From positions 57,225,161-57,289,160 of the forward strand of contig CM038218.1 in assembly GCA_021442155.1 (NCBI GenBank): 64,000 nucleotides of DNA, written 5' to 3'. Origin of the DNA: Cymbidium sinense. Its lineage: Eukaryota; Streptophyta; Magnoliopsida; Asparagales; Orchidaceae. A program made the translations under genes and the position numbers. Of the stretch, positions 46,326-59,956 are shown piece after piece (positions within the stretch are counted from its first letter, which is position 1; each line of letters begins with the position of its first letter). Below the pieces are notes generated by a model. The model was not told the origin of the DNA. It worked only from the letters and a program-made list of their open reading frames with translations, and made no database searches.

Positions 46326-48136
46326 TTTATTTAATTTATTTATCTTAGTTTTATTTTATTTATGATTACTTTTATTTATTTAGTTTAGTTTATCATTTAT
46401 GTTTATTTATTTTAGTTTAGGTTTTTATTTTAGTATTTAAGATTTGGGTTGAATTCCAGTTTATTTTGAGTTTATTTACATTTTATTCGTGTCTGGGTTT
46501 TTTTTTATTTTAAGGATTAAGTATAGGTTTTATTTTATTTTTTAGGTTTAGGTTTTAGGTTTCATTTTAGGTTTATTTTAGGTTTTATTTTTTTAGTTTA
46601 GATTAAGTTTATTAGTGTATAATATTTTTTTTAGTTTGTGCTCATTTATTTTTAGGTTTAGGTTTTATTTATTTTAGTTTTAGTTTTAGGTTTAGTTTTA
46701 TTTTATTTTATTTTCTATTTTATTTTAGGTTTAGGTTTTCTTTTAGTTTAGGGTATAGTCTTTTCTATTTATTTTTGGCCTATTTAGTTTTTAATTATAT
46801 TTTAGGTTTATTTTTATTTTATTTTATGTTTAGTTTTTATTTTATTTTAGATGTTATTCTTAGGCTTTTTTTTTTTAGTTTAGTTTATTTTTTTATTTTT
46901 AGTTTATTTTATTAGTTTTATTTTATTTTATTTTTTATTAGTGTTACTTTTTTTTTATTTATTATTTTATTTAGTTTATTTATTTATGTTATTGTTTAGT
47001 TTTATTTAGTTTAGATTTAGATTTTAAGTAGACTGAGTTTAGGTTTAGTGGTTTATGGTTTATGCGGGTTTGTGGTTTAAGATTTTAGGGTATTTTAGAT
47101 AGGGTTAGTGAAGGGTTTAGGGTCAGTTTAGGGCCTAGCAGGTTTAGGGTTTGGGGGCTCACGCCCAGATTTAGGCCTAGTTAGTGGTGGGTTTTGGTAG
47201 GTTTAAAGTTAGTTTAGGGTCACTTTGGGTCCAGGGTTTGGGATAGTTTTTCAAATCATTTTAATTAGTTTATTTTTTAAACGAAGCTAAACTTGTATCC
47301 ATGCTTATTTAGTTTATTTTATTTATTTATTTTATATTATATTTGTTTATTTTATTTTATTTTAGGCTTTTTTATTTTAGGTTTTTTAGTTTATTTTAAG
47401 TTTAGAATTAGCCAGTTTATATTTTAGTTTAGTTTTATTTTATTTTATTTTTAGGTTTAGGTTTTATCTCTTACTTTTCAATTTAGGTTTATGTTTTTAT
47501 TTTATTTTTTTAGTTTTAAGTTTTAGATTTTTATTTTAGGTTTTATTTTTTTAGTTTATGTTTAGATTTATTTTTAGTTTAATTTGTTTTATTTAATATA
47601 GGTTTTGGTTTAGATTTAGTTTATTTTAAGCTTAGGTTTTGGTTTTTTTATTTTAGTTTAGGTCTAGGTTTATTTTATTTTTATTTTATGATTAGATTTC
47701 TTTTTAATTTAGGGTTTAAGTTTTTTTTTAATTTATTTTTAGGTTTTACTTTTAGGTTTTTATTTTATTTGATTTTATCTTATTTTTGGTTTATTTTATT
47801 TTAATTTTTGGTTTAGTTTTTTTCTTAGTTTTTATTTTTTAGTTTAGTTTAGGTTTTATTAATTTAATTTTAGTTTAAGTTTTATATGTTTTATTTTCTT
47901 TTAGGTTTAGGATTAGGTTTAGGTTTTAGTTTATGATTTTATTTTATTTTATTTTATTCATTTTATTTTTCTTTAGCTTTTTTCATACATTTTATTTTTA
48001 TCTTTATTTATTTAGGCTTAGGTTTTTGGCTTTTTAGGGTTTAGGGTTTAGGGTTAGTTTAGTGTTTAGGTTTTCAGGTTTAGGGTTTAGGTTTTAGGTT
48101 TAAGGTTCAGGTTTTAGTTTAGGGTTTAGGGTTTTC
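46326..48136. repeat. Telomere-like satellite, G-rich orientation
   Basis: AT-rich tracts with TTTAGGG-like tracts at 47030-47260 and 48030-48136. A degenerate anchor lies near 47265-47300. No genes are seen. Confidence 0.85.
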
Positions 48137-48350
48137 ATTTTTTTTAACAGAGAAGAAATTTAGATTCAATATTTCTTCATTTCGATTTCGTCAACCAAGT
48201 AACAAACCATGTTTTGTAACACACAAGTTTATACATAAATAAAAAATGAGCATGCATAGAGCACATCAAAAACCCTAGATAGATAGAACCATCTCTACTG
48301 TAAAAACATAATTTCATAAGTTGTAGATCGGGTCAGCTATTCTTCAGTTT
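48137..48350 (-). pseudogene. GRP fragment, copy 11 (3' UTR only)
   Basis: The T-run (48137-48145) is followed by a well-preserved UTR up to GATCGGGTCAGCTATTCTTCAG, just 3' of the stop codon region. It is then cut by satellite, so no glycine-rich codons remain. Confidence 0.83.
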
Positions 48351-49686
48351 TTATTTTATTTTGTTTTTTTTATTCTTAGGATTGTTTTATTTTATTAGTT
48401 TAGTTTAGGTTTTTATTTATTTTATTTTAGTTTATTTTTATTATCTTATTTTATTATAATTTTAGGTTTAGGTTTAGGTTATAGTTTAGGTTTTTATCTT
48501 ATTTTATTATGTTTTTTAAATATTTTACTTTTAGGTTTTATTTTAGTTTAGTTTAGGTTTTAGATTTTAGGGTTTAGGGTATGGTTTAAGGCTCAGGGGT
48601 TTAAGGTTTTAGGGTTTTTAGGGTTTAGGTGTTAGTGTTTAGGCTTTAGGGTTTAGGATTGAGGGTTTAAGGTTTAGGGTTAGCAGATTTTTTAAAAAAA
48701 GCAAACCAATGTTTTATTAGTTGATTTAGTTAATTTTTTTATTTATTGTTTATTTTACTTTTTATGTTTACTTTCTTTATTTTATTTAGTTTTATTTATT
48801 AATTTTATGTTTATTTATTTTAGTTTATTTTTTAGGTTTAGGTTTAGCTCAGTTTATTTTTTAGTTTGAGTTTATTTTAATTTATTTTAGGTTTAAGATT
48901 TATTTTATTTTTTTTTGGTTTTTAGGTTTTTTATTTTATCTCTTAGTTTAAGTTTTAGGTTTTAATTTAGGTCAATTACTTTGTTTTATTTTTTAGTTTA
49001 GGTTTAGCTTAACTTTTAGTTTATTTTATTTTATTTAGTTTAGGTTTAGGTTTTGGTTTAGTTTACTTTAGGTTTAGGTTTAGGTTTTATTTATTTTAAT
49101 ATATTTTAGTTTAGGTTTAAGTTAATTTTATTTTTATTTTAGGTTTAGAATTTTTTTAGTTTAGGGTTTAAGTTTTATTTTTTATTTATTTTTAGGTTTA
49201 TTTTAGGTTTATTTTTAGGTTTAGGTTTTATTTAGTTTTTTAGTTTATTTTATTTTAAGTTTATTTTATTTTATTTTAGTTTAGTTTTATTTTATTTTGG
49301 TTTTTTTAAGTTTAGTTTATGTTTTTTATTTATTTAGCTTAGTTTTATTATTATTTTATTTTTTATTTTATAGGTTTAGTTTAAGTTGACTTAGTTTAGG
49401 TTTTAGTTTATGTTTTATTTTATTTTATATTCTATATTATTTGTTTTTTTCATTTATTTTATTTTCTAGGTTTTATTTAGTTCACGTTTAGGTTTTTCCC
49501 TTTAGGATTTAGAGTTTTTAGGTTTAAGGATTTTTGAGATTAAGGTTTAGTGTTTAGAGTGGATTTAGGGTTTAGGGTTTGTGTATGGCTGGAGGTTTGG
49601 CTTAGGGTTTAAGGTTTATAAGTGTCTAGGGTTTTTTAGGGTTTTTTAGGGTTTAAGTTTTAGGGTTATAGGTTTAGGGTTTTAGG
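48351..49686. repeat. Telomere-like satellite, G-rich orientation
   Basis: AT-rich tracts with TTTAGGG-like tracts at 48560-48690 and 49480-49686. An anchor variant (TTTTAAAAAAAGCAAACCAA) lies at 48690-48712. No genes are seen. Confidence 0.85.
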
Positions 49687-52600
49687 GAAGCCCCATGAGG
49701 GGTATTTTATTACCACAAAAAGAGGGTTACAAAGTCCTTAAAGGGGATAAACTCTAGAACTACTGCTCAAAGAGCTACAATCAGCCTAAGGAGTAAATCC
49801 CCAGTCTAGATACAGGCTAAAACAAAAGAACACATTAAAACAATCAAAAGATGTCTGATGAGGTTGCATAATAATCAAAAGCAAATTATGGCCAATACTG
49901 AGCACTTGAGAATGGCGCCTTTTGGTACAAACCCGAGAAAAAAAAAAAAAGGAGGACACACAATAATTTAGGCAGACAAAAGTTAGAATAGTTATAGTAG
50001 TATAAATAAGGATGTGAAAATGCAAATTCGCAAAATTTAGTAGAGAGAGAAGATAGAAAGCTCGGGCTCAATCCGAATGGGGCGGATGCAAAGTGTGCAT
50101 CAAACTTGAGAAGGGTTACTTCACAAGAGCTACTACCAAAACAAAATGGAGTGAAAACATCATAGCCATCATAGCCAACAAACCTGTTAGGAGATAGCAA
50201 CCAATTGTTGAAGTTCTGATGGATTGAATTACAAACACACCTCATGCATTCAGGGTTAATCAACCGAAGTGAAAAAAGTGTTCCAAGTTATCACACAAAT
50301 TAAAGCGATTAAAGTCTGCAGATTAATAGATAAAAGATAATGTCGGACCCACGAAACAAATCTGATCAGTGAAAATTAGAGATGATACCACATAAGGAAC
50401 ATTCATAACAGCACCAACAAAATCCCCTTTCAACAATCCTTGAAATACCCCAGGTTTGCCATAAGTATAATCATTGAGAGTATACAAACCATAGTTTAAA
50501 GTCAAGTAGAGCAATTGATTAAACAGTGATCGCACCATACTAGCCTCTTTCTCAATCGAATGGAAACTCCACTCCAAGGAGGTAGCGATAAACCAAAAGC
50601 GGGATTGCAATATAAGCAATGACAGAAATATGATTGACATCCACCATAAATTTAACGAACCAAAGAAATAAAGCGTAATCGAAGTCACTCCCATCGAGCA
50701 AGTAATGCAACAATGGAAGGCTAGAATATGAAATAGGGAGATGTTTCCAAGTAAAGACTTTATTACCAAGCAATAATATTAAGTCGAGGACCAAAACGAA
50801 CAAAACCAAGGCGGGAGCAAGATGGCAAAAAATAGAGAGAAAGAAGTAGCGGTGAAAAAGTCTGCGAACCCATACCCAAAGTGAATAAAAAACCAAATCA
50901 ACAAGACCATGACAGAAACCTCAAGAACCAAAATGTAGTTAAACCCAATCCATTCCGGACTCATAGATTTGGTGCTTAGAAGCAAACACCAAAACGTTCA
51001 GTTACGTATTGCTCAGTGAATCAAGTGGAGCGTAAAGCAAAAGCGAGGAAAAAGAACAAACACAGCGATTATAGTACCTTGCTTTGAGTTGAGAAACCGG
51101 CAAGTGAAAAAGAAATCGGGATAGGAAAAGATTAAGGACAATGATTAAAGGAGAAAGGGCAATATGACACTCCAGATTAATCAATCGGTGACATTGACAA
51201 GTCACTCCCAATAGAAGATAATGTAACAATGGTACCAACTAGGAGAGACTTCAATAGGAATCAATAAATTTAAGTTAGCAAAAGTCAAAACTAGAGCTTG
51301 CCAAGGCAATGGCGAGCAAGAAGAAGAAGGCATCAATAGAAAAGCGGAGATGGAATCGGATAGCAATCTGGCCACCTAAACCCAAGGCAAATAATTAACC
51401 AAATCATCAAACAACCATGGCAGCAAACCTTCAAAAACCAAAATTAATTAATCCCAAGCCATTGGATCATAGGCAGGTGATTAGACACAAAATCCAAATC
51501 GCCGCAGAATGCCAATGATAAACCAAGATATCGACAAAAGCGAGAGAAAGATAAAATAGGCAAACCATGAACCAGCAATCGAGAAGATAGGCGTATGAGG
51601 AAGGGTCAAGAAGGTCGGCAGAAAAACAGACCCAAACACCAACCGGGTAAGTAGCGGTCGCGGTAAGAAATCAAAAAAATAGCGGCTAAAATGAGCGACA
51701 AATAAAACGCGTTCATCAAGCAGGCAATAGCATCAGTAGCCCAAAGAGTCCAAAATTCCGTTACTGCATAGAAAATAATAATCCACCAGTGCAGCCAGCG
51801 ACCAAGCCAGGAATTACCAACAGGCTGCCCCAAATTCCAGCCATTCAAAGTAAACAAATCAGTGTTAAGGATCCCAGCAAGAATCAAGCAAAGGATAGTA
51901 ACCATAAGAATTACTGTTGGCAAGGGTCCAAAATCAAAAGAAAATAGCATAAGATAGAGGTGAAGGGTAGCAAGAATAAGGATTCAAAGAATCAAACCAC
52001 CACCCCACCACAATAAAAACATTCGATAAACCCAAAAGAAATCCAAAGCGCGGAAATGACAACAACCATCGACAAAAATAGCCCAAAGCATCCTGCGAGT
52101 CGGATGAGCAAACGAAAAACTAACCACACAAGGTTGGCACTGCGGAGACGGGGAATACATAAGTCCAACAACCAAAAGATAAGCTATCATTAAAACATTC
52201 CAACGAATGAAGAGGGAGAATATCAACAATGGGGTGGATGACAAAAGTAGTAATAACTTGTTTAGGGAAGCGGTGAGCGATTCATTAAGCAAAGCGAAAC
52301 CTGCAAAAAGCCAATAATAGGAACCAGGGTATTACAACTTCTACCATTGTAGTTAAACAAGCTGATGTTAGCCATTATAACAGCAAGGATAGCCAATGTC
52401 TGAGAAGTTCAAAGGCCCAACAACCATCCATTATTCTTTCAGCATAGGTGTTGCAACCTTTATAAAATAAACCTTTAAAAAGGAAAGAGTCCCAAGGAAT
52501 GTAAGCAGCAGCCAAAGAAAGATTAATATTATCAAAGTAAATACTGCAACCAACATAATGCACACTAGACCATTACCTAAAATCAACAGATAGTAGAAAT

Positions 52601-53004
52601 GCTCCAAGCATATTGTAATGAGAAAAATCGATTGAAGCGGTTAATGCTAAAGTCTATGCCCATCAAAGCAGAAAACTTCATCCAGGAATGGTTAATCCTC
52701 TCAGGGTTAGGGATGAGTGTATCATTGATATTAAAGTCCCAAGTAGGATTGCAATTATAAAACCGGTGCGGGTAACAAGGCAGGTTCCAATGCAAGAGGT
52801 TGGTATGCATATAATTAAACCTTTGCCCAATATTATTGTAATTGCCAAAAACTGAAATCTTCCAAATATAGGAGAAGATGCAAAGGCACCAATTCAAAAC
52901 AAAGAGCACAAGGCAGCAATGATATCTATGAGGAGTATCCAAAAAGAACACAAGGAAATAGAAAACCAGAAAAAAGAGAGGCATGCAACAAGATGAAAAT
53001 TAGG
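49687..53004 (-). other. LINE 3' region (3.3 kb, non-coding)
   Basis: This lies downstream of ORF2 and shares its end with three other copies in the window. Minus-strand open stretches of 78-148 codons (for example 50323-50769 and 51606-51950) encode Phe/Leu/Trp/Tyr-rich peptides with no recognisable domain. I read these as by-products of T-rich composition. The length is large for an L1 3' UTR, so insertion of another sequence is possible. Confidence 0.55.
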
Positions 53005-56000
53005 TTCTAAGGTAAGGAAGGCGAGTTGTCCAAGTTAACAGACCACACAAATATTTGGGTAATGTGAATTGATCAAAGAAGATGATAATCTTGTCTAATC
53101 TACAGATTGGCAAGGTAATCATGAGGCGTTTCCTTCATGAAACATGAGTGATGTTAAAATTCGTTGAGAGAGAAGAGCCCTAGTTTGCTTGAGGAGATAG
53201 TATAAATTGCTCATATTGGTAGAAGTCAATAGGTCAATCGAAAGGGCATCCACCTCTATCCAAATATTGAGACCATTTTGTAGACAAATTTCAAGAGCTT
53301 TGTGGACAGCCATAAGCTCAGTAAAAAGGATAGTGCTGGACATAAGGGGATAAGCAAATACGCATAGAACTATACCCTTAGAATCTCTAAAAATGCCGCC
53401 ATAACCAGAGCCATTATGAGAGACAGAGCCATCAGTATTAATTTTAATAATATGATCAAGAGGTTTTCCAAAACCATTCTATCATTTAGAGGTTGATGCG
53501 GAAGGTTGAAGCCCAGTTTATTGGCTGATTTACGACCTTTAAATTGTATGTGATTAATTAAATTGGCTTTAAATAAGTCACAAATTTTGTTTTTAGTTCT
53601 AGCAATAATCCTCATGTGATTCATACGAATCCCACAATGTTTAGCTTCATTTCAGTCCATCCATATGAACCAAATAAGAGTAATGGCGATTATGATTTTA
53701 ATATGACCTTTGATAGCATTGTCAAAGTTTCAAGAAGTTGATATAAAGTAAAACAATTGAAATTGATGTTGAATAGATCATCATACCAAATCCAAATTTT
53801 AGAGGCAATTGCCCCATTAACAAAAACATGGTTAACATTCTCAATATGGAAACAACATTGACATTTTGAGGGTAAATAAAACCCTTTACCCCACAACAAT
53901 GAGTCAACAGGAATAAAGTTTTTAAGATCATAAGTTAAGCAGTAGAAGAGGGGATATTGTTATTCCAAATTTTGGAGAACACAATAGAAGAATCATGAGT
54001 GTCTTTAGTGTGAAGCCACACATTTTTAAGGTTGAAATCCCATTATGAGATAGCTTAAAGATAATCTGATCATGATTGTTAGGACTGATAGGAATATTAG
54101 TAATCATGTTTAAAAAAGTGGAAGGAATAGAATCATTAATCTTACTAGTGTTCCACTTGTGGTTTTTTGGAATGAATTAACTCTAATAGTAAGTGGAGTG
54201 AGTGTAGAGTAAATCAATGGATCCACAACCACTCAGTTGTCTTGCCAAAAGAAGGAATTGCGAGTTTATGCCCCAAAAATTAAGGATTTTGCATCCCATT
54301 TGAGAACAAAGTCTTCTCCAAAGGAGAATCACCCGATTTAAAGGGACAAATGAGAGGATGTTTACCAGCAATATTTAGAAGTCATGAAATTAGCCCAAAG
54401 ACTATTTTTGCTCTAAAATTCCACCAAAGTTTGTAGGAAGAAGGCATTTAACTTCTTTGATGGATTTACATCCCGGACCTCCCTCTTCAAGAGCCACAAC
54501 TTTTAGACAGATGTCGGTGCATTCTTTTAGAGGAGGTATTGGTATTGTTTAGAGATTCAATTCTATTGATGGTAGAGATGGTAGGCACAATGGTTTGAAG
54601 AAGGTATATAGGCATGGAATTTAGAGTGCTCTTGATCAAGGTGAAGAGAGTAAATGAAATTCCCAAAGAAATTTTGTTAGAAATTTTTTAGATCATCAAA
54701 AGGTGTGATCTTTTTGGCCTTTAAAAAGCAGCCCCAAGGTAATTAAGAGTTGATTTTGCTTAAAATTAGTAATTCTAGATATTTGGTTAAGTCTATTAGG
54801 AGGAATCTTAGTTGAAGGAATAAAACCATTTTCCTTCATTAAGAAAAGACCACTAACTTTACCAAAATCATTTAGAAGGTTCTTAATGGTTTTAACATGT
54901 TGAAGGGAACCGTTCGAAGATAATGAAATCATCACAAAGCTAAGATGAGAAATAGGAAACCTCCATGAGTTTTAAAAGACATATTAGGATTATTAGCGAA
55001 AAGATCATTAAGGCTCCTTGGCAGTATTCAATAGCGATGATAAAAGAGAAGGTGATAGTGGGTCACCTTGCCTCAAACCATGGCTAGAAGGAAAGAAACC
55101 TATGGACTCACCATTCATGATAACACGAAAACCGGACATTCGTGATACATCTTTTGATAATCGGATAAAACTATCAAAAAAACAAATTCAGGATTTGAAA
55201 GAGAAAATCCCATGAGAGATTATCAAAGGCTTTAGCGATGTCCAGTTTGAATAAGATGTTGCCTCCTCTAGAATATCAATGTCATGAACCATTTCTTGAG
55301 CGAAGAATATTATCGATATTGTTACGTGTTTAACAAAACCAGTTTGATTGGGAGATGATTTTAGGAAGCAAAGGGCTAACTATTATTTATTAATTTAGCA
55401 ATGAGTTTTGAAAAAGGTGCACTAATCGATCTAAAATCGCCCCAAGATTCGATTGTTAGTTTTGGAAATAAGGATAATAGAAGTGCTTGAAAAGTATTTG
55501 GGAATAGGATTGCCATCAAAGAAATCAATAACATTAACTAAATCGGTTTTTTAATAAATCAATGCTTTGAAAGAAGTGGGTGTAGCCATCGGGCGAACGA
55601 GTGTTCATGTTCTTAAGAGTATTACTAATCTCCTCTTGAAGGACACATAGTGAGTAAATGATTATCCTCACTTAATCATAGAAGGAATAAGATGGGTGTT
55701 TGATAAAGTTCGAACAGCGGCTTAGAATTTAATAAAGTTTGGAAATGATGAATGACAGAATCCTTAATATCATTGTTATCGGTTATCCATTCACCATTAG
55801 AGTTCTTAATTTTCTTAATCAAGTTTAAGGCTTTCCGTTTATTACAAATGGCATGAAATACTGTTTGTCACCATCAATATGTTTGCTTGCGGCTTTTGTA
55901 ATAGGTTTCTTCCATGTTTTGATAATTAAGCAAGTTATTCTTGGCAATGTTCAACTCCTCAAGTTTACTAGGATCAGTTGAGACAACATCTTCAAGAGAA

Positions 56001-56832
56001 CAAACCTCTTGTTCCATAGCTTTAAGATTTGTGAAAAGATTTTTAAAAATGTGTTTGTTCCAATTAAGATTTTGTTTAAGTCTTTTGAGCTTAAGCCAAG
56101 ACAAGTCATACCTTTAGAATTATCCGGGAAAGGGGCCATCCAATTAGTGACATTAAAGTCACTATGTTGGGTCCACATATTTTGAAATCTGAAAGGAGGG
56201 TAGTTGGGTGATTGAAGGAAATCAAGAGAAGAGCATGGTCAGACAAAGTTCTACTCAAATGCTCAACAGTGGTAGAAGACCATTGATTGATCCAAAGAGA
56301 ATTAAAGAGGGCCCTATCAAGACGCTGCCAAAGCCTAGAGTTGTGCCACGTGAAGGTAGACCCCAATGTCGATCAGATTTCAAGGGTCATATTTGAAGTC
56401 CTCCATGGAATGAAGGTTAGGAGAACATCCTCCCCTTCTTTGGCGCTATGATAGTATTGAAATCACCTAACCAACCAGGGAAGGTTAGCGAGGCGAAGTG
56501 CATAAGTGATTCCAAAGGATGTTCCTACCACTCTATTACAAGAAGCATAGATAAAAGAACCAAAAAGATAAGTCACCTAAGGAGATTTTTACATTAACCA
56601 ATTGGTCAAGATCATCAATGATGGAAATGGTGATGGAGTTGTGCTAAAGCACCAAATTTTATTAAGATTGAAGAAATTATGAAAACCAAGGGATCTAGCA
56701 ACAAAAGCAATCTTAGAAGAATTAATGAGGTTCAATAAGGTAATTTGATATTATGAACACGACAAAGACTCTAACACGATTGCGGGCAGAAGAGTCCCAC
56801 AACCCGATATTCCAAATAAGAAAATTAATCAT
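53005..56832 (-). pseudogene. LINE ORF2: endonuclease, reverse transcriptase, zf-RVT, RNase H
   Basis: The start MINFLIWNIG at 56832 is the usual endonuclease N-terminus. A GDFNT-type motif lies near 56450, GSTFTWHNSRLWQRLDRA near 56366-56310, and SDHALL (family SDHAPL) near 56240. The RT shows KLDIAKAFDNLSWDF (55248-55204), GLRQGDPLSP (55080-55051) and the [FY]xDD region near 54930, where a one-base deletion shifts the frame. GKVSGLFL and KIPPNRLNQISRITNF follow. The zf-RVT region (NHVFVNGAIASKIWIWYDD) lies at about 53840-53780. RNase H (ELMAVHKALEIC, FHEGNAS) lies at 53343-53119. The protein would nick target DNA and reverse-transcribe RNA in the nucleus; this copy is broken in many places. 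Confidence 0.88.
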
Positions 56833-56889
56833 AAAGAACAACCAAAAGGAAAAGAAAAAGAAAGGAAAGAGGAGGAGATGAGAACATTT

Positions 56890-58170
56890 ACTTATGAGGG
56901 GTGGAAGAAGAGCAAGTGGTCTAGTAAAGTTATTATTAGAAAATTTTGCTTGTAGGTTTTTTGTTTTAACAATTTGAAAGGGTCTATCAAAATCCAAATT
57001 ATCTCCATCAGAAGAGATTGATTTTGAGTTCGAATAGTAGAAGAATCTATCAATGTTTTAGAAGAGGGGATTTCACCTTCTTCCAGATCGGATAGAGTGT
57101 GGGAATTGGGTTCAAATTGATTATCACTCAGAGAAGTGGATGGGAAGTTCTGGCACCATTACAAATATCCATTCTCATGATGCAATATGTTCTAAGGCCA
57201 TAGGGTCATCATTGTTTTGGTCCATTATATGATTCATTCAAATTGTTTAATTGGGTGTCCAATATAAGGTTTCCATTCAGATTTTTTTGTAGAATTTAAA
57301 TGTAACAAAGAGCTATCGTGGGAAACCAAATTATTACAAGTAGGGGTGAGGTTAGGTAAATTGTCATTGGTATCGTCACACCCCTCAATGGTTGTTTTAG
57401 TACCAAGGTCGATTATTTTCCACTAGAAAGAAAGAGGAGGTGTAGGGAGAAGAGGTTCTTTTTTATCTTTAGGCACATATGCTAGATTATTGGTTTTCCC
57501 AATTCCATTAAGGAATTCTATTCGTGGTAAATTTTTCATAAGATTAGGATGAAGCAGAAAGCATTCAGAGTAATCGTGTCTGTGAATCTTGCAGTGAGTG
57601 CAGAAGATAGGAAAATTTTCAAATTTGACTTTTTGACTATATCCAAATTTTTTGAGCCAATCCAAACCTCTTTGGGATATTTTTTTGTGATGTCTATCTC
57701 AACTAGAATCTGGCGAGATGGCCTAGATCTAGTGGGTGCTTGGTCAATTTGGAGAGGCCTACCCAAAAGAGCTCCAGAAACAAAACTTGATGAGTGACAT
57801 AATGTATTAGCATGTTTGGAAAAGCAAGCCAAAGAGGGACAATGGGAGATTCCTCTTTGACATCAAAGAGGCGACCATTTCAATAACGCATTTGACAATT
57901 ATGCACAAAATAAGAGCGGCAAAACCCAATAATCTAAATCATTAGAATTGAATAAGAATGTGACGGGATCGATCAGATAGTGAAAGATAATTTTAAACTA
58001 TGAAAGAAAGAGCGAATATTATCAAGAGTTTAGAATGACCCACCAAAAGCGAACTTCGAAAGCAAGTTTCTCAACATCTGATCGAACACATTACGCACGA
58101 TATGATGTAGAGATGAGATTGAAGCATTCGAGCTAGGGATCTTACCGGATAAAGCATCTTTGAATGACAT
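56890..58170 (-). pseudogene. LINE ORF1 (DUF4283/CCHC nucleic-acid-binding protein)
   Basis: ORF1 starts with MSFKDALSG at 58170. FDVKEESPIVPLW (about 57870) and GRPLQIDQAPTRSRPS lead to VEIDITKKYPKEVWIGS (about 57700). An intact CCHC knuckle, CTHCKIHRHDYSEC, follows near 57605-57565. The frame changes several times and a stop occurs at about 57423. A C-terminal piece (DFDRPFQIVKTKNLQAKF) is readable near 56995. ORF1 proteins of this type coat LINE RNA. Confidence 0.83.
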
Positions 58171-59956
58171 TTAACAGGTGTGTCAATCTAGAAAACCTAG
58201 TCGGAAAAAAGCAGGCGTCGAGAGATGACGTCGGATTCAGAGCAGAGCCTCCATTGCTTAATCCAAAGGCTTCACATCAGAGCCCAAAAAATCGCAGTCG
58301 AGAGAGCTCAAGAGAGAGATCGACGAGAAGCGCCAATCCATAGAAGGGAGCATAAAATCGCCAGAGAGGGAGAGCGTTTAGGGTTAAATCTTTAGGGTTG
58401 TAGGTTTAGGGCTTACGGTTTAGGGTTTAGGTTAAGGGTTTAATTTAGTAGGTTTAGTTTATTTAGTTTATTTTTTATTTATTTTAGTTTATATTATATT
58501 TATTTTAGTTTATATTTTATTTATTTTAGTTTGTTTTATTTTGTTTTATTTAATTTAGTTTAGGTTTTTTATTTTAATTTACTTTTGGTTTAGGTTTAGG
58601 TTTATCTTGATTTTTTAGTTTAGTTTTATTATTTTTTAATTTTTTTATTTTATTTTTTTTTTTTTTTTAAGGTTAAGGTTTTATTTTATTTTTTTAGGTT
58701 TAGGTTTTAGGTTTTATTTGGGTTTATTTTTAGGTTTATTTTTTAATTTAGATTTATGTTAATTTTAGATTATTTTATCTTTATTTTGGGTATAGGTTTA
58801 GTTTATTTTATGTTTAGGTTTAGCTTTAGGTTTATTTTTAGTTTAGTTTATTTTAGTTTAGGTTTAGGTTTATTTTATTTTTATTTTAGGTTTAGTTTTT
58901 TTAATTTAGGGTTAGGTTAGTTTTATGGTTTAGGGTTTAGGGTTTAGGATTGAGGATTTAGGGTTTAGGGTTTTTTTTAATTAAGTAATAGGTTAGGTTT
59001 ATTTATTTATTTTGTTTATTTTGTTTATTTTAGTTTATTTTATTTTTATTTTTTATTTATTTACTTTTATTTTATTTAGCTTTGTTTACTTATTATAGGT
59101 TTATTTATTTTAATTCAAGTTTTTTTTATTTTGTTTTATTTTTATGTTTAGGTTTAGGTTTAGGTTTATTTTTTTTGGATTAGGTTTTATTTTTTTTATT
59201 TTAAGTTTAGGTTTTATTTTTTATTTTATTTTTTTTGGTTTAGGTTTTAGCTTTTATTTTAGGTTCAATTTTGGGTTTTTTATTTTTAGTTTATTTGGTT
59301 TATTTTGGTTTATTTATTTAGGCTTTAGTTTAGTTTAGTTTACTTTAGGTTTAGGATTAGTTTTATTTATTTAGTTTAGGGTTTATTTAATTTTATTTTA
59401 GTTTTTAATTTAGGTTTATTTTATTTTTTTATCTATTTTAGGTTTATTTTTAGGTTTATTTTAGTTTATGTTTTTATTTTGTTTTTATTTTATTTTATTA
59501 TAGGTTTATTTTATTTTTATTTTAGGTTTTAGTTTGTCTTTTATTTAAGTTATTTTTAGTTTAGTTTAGTTTTTATTTATTTTTTATTTAGTTTTAGTTT
59601 TTATTTTCATTGTTTGATTTAGGTTTAGGTTTAGGTTTAGGTTTAGGTTTTAGTTTATGTTTTTATTTTATTTATTTTATTTTATTTGGTTTAGGTTTTC
59701 ATTTATTTTTTTTAGCTTTTTTTTAGATTAGGGTTTAGTGTTTAGGATTCTTTTTTTGGGTTTAAGTTTAAGGTTTAAGGTTTAGGTTTTTTAGGTTTTA
59801 GGAGGGTTAGTTTAGGGTTTAGGGTTTTATTTAGGGTCAGGTTTTAGGTTTAAGGTTTAGGTTTAGGGTTTAGGGTTGTAGGTTTAGTTTATAGTTTTTA
59901 TTTTAGGGTTTAGGTTTGGGTTAGGTTTAGGGTTTAATTTAGGTATTAGTTGAGGT

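Larger units (their letters stand above)
49687..58378 (-). mobile_element. L1-like LINE, near full-length but decayed
   Basis: On minus the element has a ~200 bp leader (58378-58171), ORF1 (from 58170), ORF2 (from 56832 to about 53005) and a long 3' region (53004-49687). It ends GGTAATAAAATACCCC next to TTTAGGG repeats. The order of endonuclease, RT, zf-RVT and RNase H, plus a CCHC ORF1, places it among plant L1-type LINEs. Stops and frameshifts in both ORFs make it inactive. Target-site duplications cannot be judged because both flanks are the same repeat. Confidence 0.88.

Noticed and set aside
49786..52984. Many minus-strand ORFs of 60-148 codons with predicted hydrophobic segments
   Set aside because: They are Phe/Leu/Tyr/Trp-rich translations of T-rich LINE 3' region in overlapping frames, with no family motif and no conservation of frame in the related copies.
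55018..55215. 65-codon + strand ORF
   Set aside because: It is antisense to the LINE RT motif GLRQGDPLSP and neighbouring RT residues.
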